A stretch of 64,000 bases of DNA from assembly GCA_013390745.1 (NCBI GenBank), contig JACASX010000003.1:62001-126000 (forward strand), read 5' to 3'. Under the pieces are notes generated by a model that worked only from the letters and a program-made list of their open reading frames with translations, did not search any database and was not told the origin of the DNA. Both the position numbers and the translations under genes were made by a program. The stretch is from Marine Group I thaumarchaeote (GTDB lineage: Archaea; Thermoproteota; Nitrososphaeria; Nitrososphaerales; Nitrosopumilaceae). Positions 53,901 through 61,716 of the stretch are shown here, in pieces (positions within the stretch are counted from its first letter, which is position 1; each line of letters starts with the position of its first letter).

Positions 53901-54764
53901 ATTATTGAATTGGTTGACGCACGTAAAAAACCATCTACTCCTTCAATGGATATTTATCTTGACAAAGATTCAAAATCTTCTAAAGAAAAAGCAATTGAAA
54001 CAGCGAAAAACATCTTACAAACAACTGTGAATGATTTGGTAATTCATCCAGTAGAAACTGATTATCAAACTAAAATTACACTTACTATTGATGATGCTCG
54101 ACTAAAAACTAGAGGATGCACATTAGAAGACATGATGGCTGTTTTAGAAACAAACAAGAAATTCAAAGCAATAGGTGATAATAATACCATTACTTTACAA
54201 TTAGTTGATGAAGCTGATGCTGTAACAGTAGTTGCTTTGCGAAATAAAGTGCTTAAAACTACGGTAAGGGGTGTACCCGATATAGCGCGTCTAACACTTA
54301 AGGAAGAAAATGGAGAGTGGTTAATTCAAACAACAGGATCAAACCTAGCCGACATCCTTTCAATTAAGGGAGTTGATAAGAATAATGTTAGAACAAACAA
54401 TGTGTTTGAAATTAGTACTGTCTTGGGAATAGAAGCAGCAAGAAATGCACTCATTAATGAACTCAAATCCACCCTAGAAAACCAAGGATTAGAAGTTGAT
54501 GTACGATATCTCATGCTAGTGGCTGATCTGATGTGCCATAAAGGCCATCTTCAACAAATTGGTCGTCATGGAATTGCAGGAACAAAAGATAGTGTTCTTG
54601 CAAGAGCAGCTTTTGAAATAACAGTGCCTACTATTGCAAATGCTGCAAAATTAGGAGAGATTGAAGAATTGAAAGGAATTACTGAAAATGTAATAGTTGG
54701 AAGCCAAATACCAATTGGAAGTGGAACGGTGGATATATTTATGAAACCTAAAACAAAAAAATAA
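50970..54764 (+). CDS. rpoA: RNA polymerase subunit A (A' and A'' fused)
   Basis: A 1264-residue largest subunit with A' and A'' in one chain. The catalytic motif NADFDGDEMN is near residue 455. The N-terminal zinc cysteines are in CLTCGNTSARCPGHFGH, and the A'' start region (PGQAVGIVTAQSIGEPGTQMT) is near residue 945. Most archaea split this gene; fusion is a thaumarchaeal trait, which supports the assignment of the genome. Confidence 0.98.
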   Translation: MSIQTVKAIDGIKFCVWSPNEIRKYSVSEITAPETYDEDGMAVQGGLMDGCLGTLEPGQKCLTCGNTSARCPGHFGHIELAEPVLHIAFIDSIHKLLTSTCRSCSRLKVPQEVLDKFSKFKKNRASYTVLSRKRIPEQILEKAKKSKECPHCGKPQYELIFTKPTIFIEKTELGENRLLPVTIRERFSQIIDEDLDLLNYNTATARPEWFILQVLPVPPVTVRPSIILETGIRSEDDLTHKMVDIIRVNQRLRESKEAGTPPLIVQDLVDLLQYHTTTYFDNEVSGIPQAHHRSGRPLKTLTQRLKGKEGRFRGSLSGKRVDFSSRTVISPDPNLDLGEVGVPVQVATKLTIPEIITEWNIEKLKKLVINGPNTFPGVNYIVRPDGVKIRLDFVEDRSIIADSLEIGYLVERHLSDGDVVLFNRQPSLHQMSIMAHHVRVLPGKTFRLHPSVCPPYNADFDGDEMNLHVPQSEEARAEAILLMRVQEQLISPRFGGPIIGGLRDFITGAYLLTKDDTTLTKQEFTNFAMLGGYNGELPEPKIKNKNGPLYTGKQLFSLFLPSDFNLILTSKWSKGTNGKRKDIVIKNGELVSGVIDKASIGAEEPESVLHRIAKDYGNEKAKKFLNSILIIIKQFITNYGFSYGYSDLELSDKDREAILTDLQETYDKVADIISQKNKGTLKGLRGLTVAETAEALITFELGKARDRAGITANSNLADDNAGKIMATTGARGSALNVGQMAGALGQQSRRGKRLHTGYGNRTLPHFKVHDDNPDSHGFVKSNFRDGLSVIEFFFHAMGGREGLVDTAVRTQQSGYMQRRLINALEHIRLEYDNTVRDPHGHIIQFLYGEDGIDVAKSDHGEAFNINRLVESQSIVDTGSKATKDEITNISKKYTKKFNLRLTSMVNDALHKSNLSKAGLEDVCKKGLELYDKSQVEPGQAVGIVTAQSIGEPGTQMTLRTFHTAGIAEKNVTLGLPRIIELVDARKKPSTPSMDIYLDKDSKSSKEKAIETAKNILQTTVNDLVIHPVETDYQTKITLTIDDARLKTRGCTLEDMMAVLETNKKFKAIGDNNTITLQLVDEADAVTVVALRNKVLKTTVRGVPDIARLTLKEENGEWLIQTTGSNLADILSIKGVDKNNVRTNNVFEISTVLGIEAARNALINELKSTLENQGLEVDVRYLMLVADLMCHKGHLQQIGRHGIAGTKDSVLARAAFEITVPTIANAAKLGEIEELKGITENVIVGSQIPIGSGTVDIFMKPKTKK

Positions 54765-54771
54765 TCTAGCC

Positions 54772-55083
54772 ATGGCAAAACTATTAGAAAAAGCACTAAC
54801 AGGTGCAATTAAGGAAAGAAAACACACTCTTGGTACAAAACAAGTAGTATCTTCTATGAAAAACAGCAAATTAGTTGTAATTTCGCAATCAGTTTCTACT
54901 GAAACAGCTAAAAAAATTGAGGAAAGTGCACAAAATGACAGCATTCCTTTATTGCACTTTAATGATACATCTGTAACATTAGGAAAACTTTGCGGATTAC
55001 AATTTCGTGTGTCAGCAATTTCACTTAATTCGTTATCTAACACAAACGTACAAGCAATTTTAAAAGAATATGAAACAAAATAA
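54772..55083 (+). CDS. rpl30e: 50S ribosomal protein eL30
   Basis: A 103-residue L7Ae-fold ribosomal protein. It begins MAKLLEKALTGAIKERKHTLGTKQ, with KLVVISQSVS and GKLCGLQFRVSAI. It occupies the classical position after rpoA and before nusA. Confidence 0.94.
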   Translation: MAKLLEKALTGAIKERKHTLGTKQVVSSMKNSKLVVISQSVSTETAKKIEESAQNDSIPLLHFNDTSVTLGKLCGLQFRVSAISLNSLSNTNVQAILKEYETK

Positions 55084-55144
55084 TTTTGAAAAAATCTATC
55101 TAAGTTTAAATGAGACCAAGAAATAGTTCAGCAATACAAACACC

Positions 55145-55609
55145 ATGCCGCAATCAATAAAATTATCAACAGATCAAATGCGTTTAATGTCACTTTTTCA
55201 AAATGTTACAAAAGCAACTGCCCGTGATTGTGTGGAAGATGAGAAGCAAGACAAAATTATTTTTGTGGTACAGGAGGGTAAGATGGGTCTTGCCATCGGC
55301 AAGGGCGGTTCTAATATAAAATCTCTAAAAAATATTATAAAACGAAATGTTGAACTAATTGAATACTTTGATGATCCAATAAAATTTTTAAAAAATATTT
55401 TAAATCCTAAATTCGTGAACGAAGTAAAACTTGATACAAAACCGGATGGGTCATCACAGGCAATAATAATTGTTGATCATGGTAAGAAAGGCTTAGTAGT
55501 TGGTCGTGCAGGATGTAATGCTGAAAAGGCTAGACTATTTGCCAAAAAATATTTCAATATTTCAAGTGTTCTAATAAACAGTCCCCCAATGACACAATTG
55601 GAGATGTAA
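55145..55609 (+). CDS. nusA: NusA-like transcription factor with KH domains
   Basis: A 154-residue archaeal NusA: two KH-type RNA-binding modules without the bacterial N-terminal and S1 domains. The GKMGLAIGKGGSNIKSLK and GKKGLVVGRAGCNAEKAR loops mark the two KH domains. It precedes rps12, as in most archaea. Confidence 0.94.
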   Translation: MPQSIKLSTDQMRLMSLFQNVTKATARDCVEDEKQDKIIFVVQEGKMGLAIGKGGSNIKSLKNIIKRNVELIEYFDDPIKFLKNILNPKFVNEVKLDTKPDGSSQAIIIVDHGKKGLVVGRAGCNAEKARLFAKKYFNISSVLINSPPMTQLEM

Positions 55610-55612
55610 TAT

Positions 55613-56050
55613 TTGGCAAAGTCACCACTTGGTTTGTTTGCAGGTAGAATTTTGAAGATGAAGAAGAAACGTCAGCGGTGGTCAATATCAACATATAAAC
55701 GCAGAAAATTAGGTTTGGATAAAAAATCCAGCCCATTAAAAGGTGCTCCACAAGGAAGGGGGATTGTTTTGGAAAAAACAGGTGTCGAGGCAAAACAACC
55801 AAATTCCGCTGTTAGAAAATGTGTTCGTGTTCAATTAATAAAGACTGGAAAAACTGTAACAGCATTTTTACCACGAGATGGGGCAATGAACTTTATTGAT
55901 GAACACGATGAAGTACATATTGAAGGCATGGGTGCTACTCAGGGTGGTGCCATGGGAGATATTCCTGGAGTACGATACAAAGTGTTCAAAGTAAACGGAA
56001 CATCATTACATGAATTAGTAATAGGTAAGAAAGAAAAACCAAGAAGATAA
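55613..56050 (+). CDS. rps12: 30S ribosomal protein uS12
   Basis: A 145-residue uS12 with the decoding-site loop [17 protein letters not shown] near residue 62 and [17 protein letters not shown]. It uses a TTG start at 55613, 3 bp after the nusA stop. The gene ends KKEKPRR, typical for the family. Confidence 0.95.
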   Translation: MAKSPLGLFAGRILKMKKKRQRWSISTYKRRKLGLDKKSSPLKGAPQGRGIVLEKTGVEAKQPNSAVRKCVRVQLIKTGKTVTAFLPRDGAMNFIDEHDEVHIEGMGATQGGAMGDIPGVRYKVFKVNGTSLHELVIGKKEKPRR

Positions 56051-56054
56051 AAAA

Positions 56055-56651
56055 ATGACAGCACAAAAACTTTTGTTATTTAGAAAATGGGATATATCTG
56101 AAATAGAAATACAAGATGTTGGTCTTAAAACTGCTATATGTCTAAAGGAAACAATATTACCAATGAGTTTTGGACGTTCTGCATTAAAGCGATTCAATAA
56201 AGCTGATGTTAACATAGTTGAACGATTAGTAAATAAAATGATGCACTTTGGCAAAAAATATGCCAAAAATACTGGAAGAATGGCGGGAAAAAAATTTCAT
56301 ACCTTCAATGTGGTAAAAACTGCCTTCGAAATAATGCATCAAAAAACAGGAAAAAATCCCATTGAAATTTTAGTTCGTGCTGTTGAAAACTCTGCACCAA
56401 ACGAAGACACTACCAGAATTGTATATGGCGGAACAGTGTATCACGTGTCTGTAGATGTAGCACCAATAAGAAGAGTTGATCTAGCATTGAGATTTATTGC
56501 TGATGGGGTAAAAGAAGCTACATTTTCTAATCCAAAAGCAATCGAGGAATATTTGGCTGAACATCTAATTCTTTCAGCTAATAATGACACTGCTGCACCT
56601 TCTGTCAAGAAAAAGAACGAATTAGAGCGAATAGCTCAAGCATCTAGATAA
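56055..56651 (+). CDS. rps7: 30S ribosomal protein uS7
   Basis: A 198-residue archaeal S7 with VERLVNKMMHFGKKYAKNTG, then FEIMHQKTGKNPIEILVRAVENSAP, and a C-terminal KKNELERIAQASR tail. It is the last gene of the polymerase operon. The elongation factor 1-alpha gene that often follows in archaea is absent. Confidence 0.96.
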   Translation: MTAQKLLLFRKWDISEIEIQDVGLKTAICLKETILPMSFGRSALKRFNKADVNIVERLVNKMMHFGKKYAKNTGRMAGKKFHTFNVVKTAFEIMHQKTGKNPIEILVRAVENSAPNEDTTRIVYGGTVYHVSVDVAPIRRVDLALRFIADGVKEATFSNPKAIEEYLAEHLILSANNDTAAPSVKKKNELERIAQASR

Positions 56652-56653
56652 TT

Positions 56654-56725
56654 TAGCCCGGCCCGGACTCGAACCGAGGTCAAAGGCTCCAGGGGCCCCT
56701 ATGCTTGCCACTACACTACCGGGCT
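56654..56725 (-). tRNA. tRNA-Gln (anticodon CTG) with C33
   Basis: A 72-base cloverleaf. The acceptor AGCCCGG/CCGGGCT with A73 resembles archaeal tRNA-Gln. The D stem is GTGT/GCAT, the anticodon stem is GGGGC/GCCTT (two G-T pairs), and the T arm is CTCGG/CCGGG. The anticodon loop CCCTGGA puts CTG at 34-36 and C, not the conserved T, at 33. CCA is not encoded. The alternatives TGG (Pro) and GGA (Ser) do not give a paired anticodon stem. Confidence 0.85.
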
Positions 56726-56756
56726 TCAAACACAAGTCAAAAAAATTAGAATATAA

Positions 56757-57077
56757 TCATTTCATTCTTGACTCGTTAATTGCAGTAGGGTAATCACAAT
56801 CCGCTTTTACTCTCATATACGCGATTAACCTGTAATGGATTGAATACATATTATTCTCTTTGATAATAATTCCTTTCTGTAATAATGATGCTATTCCTCT
56901 TGATATTTCTGAAATTTTATAGTTATTTTTTTGGCATGCTTCATCACGTTTTTTTTGATATTGTTTTACACTGAATGTTACGTCATCAATTTCTAAAATT
57001 AATGGCCAGATAATTTTTTCCCAAACGGTTCTTCTATTTTGTGTTGCTGTAGCATACTTGCCCTTTTCACTCAACAT
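56757..57077 (-). CDS. Hypothetical protein, possibly winged-helix
   Basis: A 106-residue, helical, basic protein beginning MLSEKGKYATATQNRRTVWEK. The middle (KISEISRGIASLLQKGIIIKENNMYSIHYRLI) resembles the recognition and wing part of a winged helix. The pattern is weak. It is alone between tRNA-Gln and a divergent gene. I do not recognise the family. Confidence 0.6.
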   Translation of the reverse strand: MLSEKGKYATATQNRRTVWEKIIWPLILEIDDVTFSVKQYQKKRDEACQKNNYKISEISRGIASLLQKGIIIKENNMYSIHYRLIAYMRVKADCDYPTAINESRMK

Positions 57078-57106
57078 TAATACATGATTTTACACTATTA
57101 TAATTC

Positions 57107-57811
57107 GTGTCCCACAATGAGATCGCAAAATCATTAGAACTTTTAGAAAAGGACTGGGATATAGATTCAGTAATCAAAGATTTTCATTTAGGAAGACGTG
57201 ATGATGTTTCTGAAAATTCTATGAAAATAGGAGATGTTGTATTTCACATCCCATTTTTGACTAAAATAAAAAAATTTATTCTTTGGAAATGTTATTGGCC
57301 AGACTGTTCAAACTGCTGCACAAGGCAAGGTAGACTTCCTTTGACTTCCGATGATTTGATAACAATCGGAGCTGGAATGAAATATCAAAAAACATCTGAT
57401 TTCATAAAAAATGAAACAGTAATAGCTACTTGGCAGGAACCAAGTCCTGGAGGTGGCTCTACTACGTTAACTAGTATTAATTTGAAACGAAAGAAAGATG
57501 AAACAGAAGCAGATGATGGTACTCACATCAAATGCAGATTTCTAGATGAGGAAGGTGCTTGTGGTATTCACCCAACTAGACCTGGAGTTTGTTATCTATA
57601 TCCATTTTCAACATGGCTACAAAATGAAAAGGGCAGTGCAAGAGTTCACGCTACTTTTCAGTTTACTGGCGACTGTCCAGGTTTTTATCTTGATGATTCA
57701 ATTGATTCCATGAAAGAAATTTTACATGAATATTCTGAAATAATATATGATTACAACACAAAGTCTAGCGGAACTATGCGTGAAGGATTAGGTTCAATAA
57801 GTTTAGGTTAA
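57107..57811 (+). CDS. YkgJ-family zinc/iron-chelating cysteine-cluster protein
   Basis: A 234-residue protein starting with GTG 57107. Cysteines are grouped in CYWPDCSNCCTRQG (near residues 62-71), CRFLDEEGACGIHPTRPGVC (near residues 145-164) and a final CPGF. This is the pattern of the YkgJ family, which binds metal ions; some members act in protein maturation. Function here is unknown. It converges with the flavoprotein gene, overlapping by 4 bp. Confidence 0.82.
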   Translation: MSHNEIAKSLELLEKDWDIDSVIKDFHLGRRDDVSENSMKIGDVVFHIPFLTKIKKFILWKCYWPDCSNCCTRQGRLPLTSDDLITIGAGMKYQKTSDFIKNETVIATWQEPSPGGGSTTLTSINLKRKKDETEADDGTHIKCRFLDEEGACGIHPTRPGVCYLYPFSTWLQNEKGSARVHATFQFTGDCPGFYLDDSIDSMKEILHEYSEIIYDYNTKSSGTMREGLGSISLG

Positions 57812-58818
57812 GCTTTTGCGACTTTCATCAAGTCACGCATGTGAATTTCCATTCCAAATCTTTCTTCATTCTTTTTCATATATCTAAATATGGAAAGAAC
57901 CTCTAAGAGAGACTTTATGATGCTGAAATTTTTGTGAATTTTTTTTCTGATGAAACTGAAAACCTTGCCATATATCTTGAAATACTCATCAACCTCTTTT
58001 TCATAACTTTCATTATCGCCAAGATTTTTTACAAAAATGTCTACGCATTTCATACTTGGAATAATTCCTTCACCCAATAGTGGATAGACAGTTCCAATTG
58101 ATTCGCCTACTCCAACAACTTTTCCTTTGTAAAATGGTTTGCATAGGTTTGGGGTTGCCAGTCTGAGTGGTCTTCCAACAGTTTTTGTAATCTTTCCACC
58201 ATACTTTTTGAAAAACTTGTCAGTCTCTACAATGTGTTGTTTGTGGTAATCTCCTGCGCCAACGTGTGCTGTTTTTTCACTCATTGGAAAGTACCAAAAG
58301 TAACCTGACATTCCTGGAAATGGCTTTATGTAAAAGTCATCAAAGGGAACCTTGTCCTTGTATTCAATTTTGTATTCATATGTTGGCACGAAAAAATCCT
58401 GTTCTAGCTTTGGTAGATACATTCTGTAGAAACCTGTACAATCTACTATGATGTCGAACTCCTTTTCTAGGTCTTCTAGCTTTGGTGCTACTCCATAGTG
58501 GACGGTACAGTCCTTGATAAAATTCTTGATCAGGCCCATTTTGTTGTATGTGCACAAGCCATGCAATCCAATCTGGAATCGTTTCTGGTTGTGTATATCA
58601 ACATTCATGGTTTTACCATCATGTATAACATATTTTTCAAAATCAATTCCAACCTTATCGCACAGTTCGATCATAGTACTTTTGATGGTTCCCCAGGCGC
58701 AGATGGAGTCGTGTTTTTTGTCTTCCATTCGCTCAAAACCAACAACCTCGTGATCGTCTTTTAGTCTGGCCATGAGGTACGAGCCAGCCACTCCCATTCC
58801 ACAAACCGCGATCTTCAT
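57808..58818 (-). CDS. Geranylgeranyl reductase family flavoprotein
   Basis: A 336-residue FAD oxidoreductase. The N-terminal Rossmann motif GMGVAGSYLMARL binds FAD. The motif GVGESIGTVYPLLGEGI near residue 243 matches the second FAD motif of this family. FYIKPFPGMSGYFWYFPM contains the YxWxFP signature of geranylgeranyl reductases. It would saturate the isoprenoid chains of ether lipids or related prenyl groups, such as menaquinone side chains. Which substrate it uses is not evident. Confidence 0.85.
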   Translation of the reverse strand: MKIAVCGMGVAGSYLMARLKDDHEVVGFERMEDKKHDSICAWGTIKSTMIELCDKVGIDFEKYVIHDGKTMNVDIHNQKRFQIGLHGLCTYNKMGLIKNFIKDCTVHYGVAPKLEDLEKEFDIIVDCTGFYRMYLPKLEQDFFVPTYEYKIEYKDKVPFDDFYIKPFPGMSGYFWYFPMSEKTAHVGAGDYHKQHIVETDKFFKKYGGKITKTVGRPLRLATPNLCKPFYKGKVVGVGESIGTVYPLLGEGIIPSMKCVDIFVKNLGDNESYEKEVDEYFKIYGKVFSFIRKKIHKNFSIIKSLLEVLSIFRYMKKNEERFGMEIHMRDLMKVAKA

Positions 58819-58856
58819 TATAGATTAAACTAATTTTAACAAAATAAATAGTATCT

Positions 58857-61712
58857 CTATTCGATTAGTATTGCCGGTTTGAAAGGCCTTGCATGCCTTG
58901 CCTTTCCTTTTGGATCATAAATTCCTGAATCATTCTCAGAATACACTTGCAAGTCTACCCCAAAGTCACTTTTAGCTAGACCGATTAACTCTTTTGAAAT
59001 CAATGACTTTTCATCAAATTCTTTTGTCGACAGTTTAGTTTTTCTAATTTCAGTTGGGACTGATAAAATATCCTTGATTGTCTTTTGGACAAAATCAGGA
59101 TTCTTTTTAATGTCAGCAGTCTCTGGATTTGCAATCAACTCCTTCATAATACTGCTCATATTGGTTTGACCTGTCATCACTTTTTCCAAAATGAAATGGT
59201 ATGCCTTTGATTTGAAGGAATCAGCTGTATAGATGGTAATTTTCTTTGGAGTAATTTTTGTAACCTTGAGAATGTTTGCAATATCATCCATTATTCCCTT
59301 GAGTAATTCTTCAGATTGAATTGCATTAGGATCGATAACATCTGAAACACTTGGCCAGCTAGACTGCGACACTAAACCAGAGTGACCAAGTTTTTCCCAC
59401 ATTTCTTCTGCTATGTGTGGGGCAAATGGCGAGAGCATTAAAACTCTATACGATAAAATTTTGTGAAGAATTCCAGAAATATTTGTTCTTTGTTTTGATT
59501 TTGTTCTTTTAAGATACCACTGCAATTCAGAATCAAAGTCAAATAAAATATGATGTAATGCTTCTCTTAACCTAATCTCATCTATGGATTGACCAGCATT
59601 TAAGACTAAATTTTGCAATCTACCATGTATCCATTTGTCTTCTGGTTCTAATTCTGGAAATTTTTCCGCTTTAGTTTTAATACAGTCTTCATACATAGAT
59701 GCAAGTTTGTTTTTAATTCCCTTGATTGCTTCAACGTTAAAATCAGCATCCTGTAATAATTCGGCAGAAATTAAAATTGTTAGACGTATTGGATCAGCGC
59801 CATATTTTCTTACTGCTCCCCTCAACGGAATGATATTTCCCATACTCTTTGACATTTTTTTGCCATCCATCAATACGGAACCATTTACAACAATTTGTTG
59901 AGGCCAATTATTCTCTGGAAATATTACAACATGATTTAGTACAAAAAACGTCAAGTGGTTTGGAACCAAATCACGTCCTGAATGTCTTGAATCGACTGGA
60001 TAAAAGTAAGAAAACTCAGCTCTTATTTCTTCAACGATATCTTTTGGAACTCCAGATACATCGGAGCTACCAATACCCAAAAATACATAATCAAAAAATT
60101 CCTTGGATAGCTTCTCAGCTGATATCACACCAGCATTGACAAATTTTGCAATGATGTAATATGCCATGTATATTACAGAGTCTGACAAGCTTTCAACAAT
60201 CCATTCCTTATTCCATGGAAGCTTTGTTCCAAGACCATGTTGTCTTGCACAAGCTCGCTCATGCAACCAGCCAATTACATAATTAAATTCAGGACGAATC
60301 TGTTGTGGCAAAATACTCATTCCATCAAGACATTTTGTAGCTTTTTCCTTCCAAGCTTTGTCTCTATAATTTAGAAACCATTGGTTAGTTAGAATCTTTA
60401 CAACACATTCAGCTCCACAACGACATCTTACAGGCGAATTTGTTAATTCCAATAAAATGTCTGAGTATTTTTTCTCAGCTAACCATTCCTTGATGGAGTC
60501 TTTAGCTTCAGAGACCTTTTTTCCTGCAAACTGTTCGGTGTTTTGTTTTAGTATACCACCGTAGAACTCTTTTCCATAGATTTCTTCAGTTGCCTCTTCA
60601 AGCTTTGGGTCGTTTTGGTCCTTTATGCCAAGCTTTTCAACTGCTTCCTTTGCAGGAATCTCTCCATATCCCTCAGTTTCTATAATCGAAATGGGCTTGA
60701 TTAGTTGCAATTCCAAGCCTGGCGGCTGATTTTTTTTAAAATCAACTAGGGCTTGATAGTCAAATGGTGCATGAGCTGGAACTGACATTACCAATCCCGT
60801 TCCAGTCTGTGATTCCACAAAGCTAGCTTCTAGCATTGGAATCTTTTCGTTTCTGTGTGGTAAAGTTATCTCTTTTCCAATTAGCTCAGAACCAGAAATC
60901 TCACCATCATATGTAATTTTTCTATCCAAAAACTCTAGCTTGCGTGCACATTCTGCACTAACAATCCATTTTTCACCATCTACGGAAATTTTCTTGTAAC
61001 TAGTCTTTGGATTAACCCAGAGATTTGTAACTCCAAAAAGTGTTTCTGGTCTGAGAGTTGCAGTTGGAATAATGTAACCATCAAAACTAAATTTAATCAG
61101 AATATACTCTGTAAAATCAGGTTCTACATCTCCCATAGTATCATGTTGTGAAACAGGATTTTGGTCCTTTGGACACCATCCCACAGGATGCGAACCCTGA
61201 ATGATTAGATTCTTTTCTTTTAGCGCATTGATTTGCCATTCTATGAATTTTTGGTAAGCAGGATCAACTGTAGTAAATTCTCTTCTCCAATCAATAGAAT
61301 AGCCCATCTCAATCATTCCTTCTTTGATTTCTTGGTGGAAATAATTGGCAATCTTTATTGGTTCTACAAATGTTTTGATTGCCTCATCGGGAACATTATA
61401 GATGTTTTTTAGTCCATCAATAATTTCTGTATCGCCAGCCTCAACTCGTTTTGACATACCAAGAATGGGCGTACCAGTGTAGTGAAATCCCATTGGAAAT
61501 AATACGTTGAATCCTTTCATTCTCAAATATCTAGAATGAACATCCGTAATCGTGTATGTTCTGCCGTGGCCTATATGCTGAGGTGAGTTTGGGTAAGGAT
61601 ATGCCACAGTTATGAATTTTTTTTCTTTATTATTAGAGTCAGTTTCATGATCATTATTTTCTAACCATTTTTTTTGCCATTTTCTATCAATAGCGTTCCA
61701 ATCTATTTCCAT
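58857..61712 (-). CDS. leuS: Leucyl-tRNA synthetase, archaeal type
   Basis: A 951-residue class I synthetase. The HIGH motif is in PNSPQHIGHGRTYT (near residues 41-54), the editing CP1 domain occupies about 160-480, and KMSKS is in DGKKMSKSMGN near residue 625. The C-terminal extension resembles archaeal/eukaryotic LeuRS. It lies 4 bp after the alaS stop on the same strand. Confidence 0.97.
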   Translation of the reverse strand: MEIDWNAIDRKWQKKWLENNDHETDSNNKEKKFITVAYPYPNSPQHIGHGRTYTITDVHSRYLRMKGFNVLFPMGFHYTGTPILGMSKRVEAGDTEIIDGLKNIYNVPDEAIKTFVEPIKIANYFHQEIKEGMIEMGYSIDWRREFTTVDPAYQKFIEWQINALKEKNLIIQGSHPVGWCPKDQNPVSQHDTMGDVEPDFTEYILIKFSFDGYIIPTATLRPETLFGVTNLWVNPKTSYKKISVDGEKWIVSAECARKLEFLDRKITYDGEISGSELIGKEITLPHRNEKIPMLEASFVESQTGTGLVMSVPAHAPFDYQALVDFKKNQPPGLELQLIKPISIIETEGYGEIPAKEAVEKLGIKDQNDPKLEEATEEIYGKEFYGGILKQNTEQFAGKKVSEAKDSIKEWLAEKKYSDILLELTNSPVRCRCGAECVVKILTNQWFLNYRDKAWKEKATKCLDGMSILPQQIRPEFNYVIGWLHERACARQHGLGTKLPWNKEWIVESLSDSVIYMAYYIIAKFVNAGVISAEKLSKEFFDYVFLGIGSSDVSGVPKDIVEEIRAEFSYFYPVDSRHSGRDLVPNHLTFFVLNHVVIFPENNWPQQIVVNGSVLMDGKKMSKSMGNIIPLRGAVRKYGADPIRLTILISAELLQDADFNVEAIKGIKNKLASMYEDCIKTKAEKFPELEPEDKWIHGRLQNLVLNAGQSIDEIRLREALHHILFDFDSELQWYLKRTKSKQRTNISGILHKILSYRVLMLSPFAPHIAEEMWEKLGHSGLVSQSSWPSVSDVIDPNAIQSEELLKGIMDDIANILKVTKITPKKITIYTADSFKSKAYHFILEKVMTGQTNMSSIMKELIANPETADIKKNPDFVQKTIKDILSVPTEIRKTKLSTKEFDEKSLISKELIGLAKSDFGVDLQVYSENDSGIYDPKGKARHARPFKPAILIE

Positions 61713-61716
61713 AATT

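Noticed and set aside
56654-56725. Reading this tRNA as tRNA-Pro (TGG) or tRNA-Ser (GGA)
   Set aside because: Placing TGG or GGA in the anticodon leaves the anticodon stem unpaired. Only CTG gives a full stem, and the acceptor matches tRNA-Gln. No intron fold was found that restores T33.
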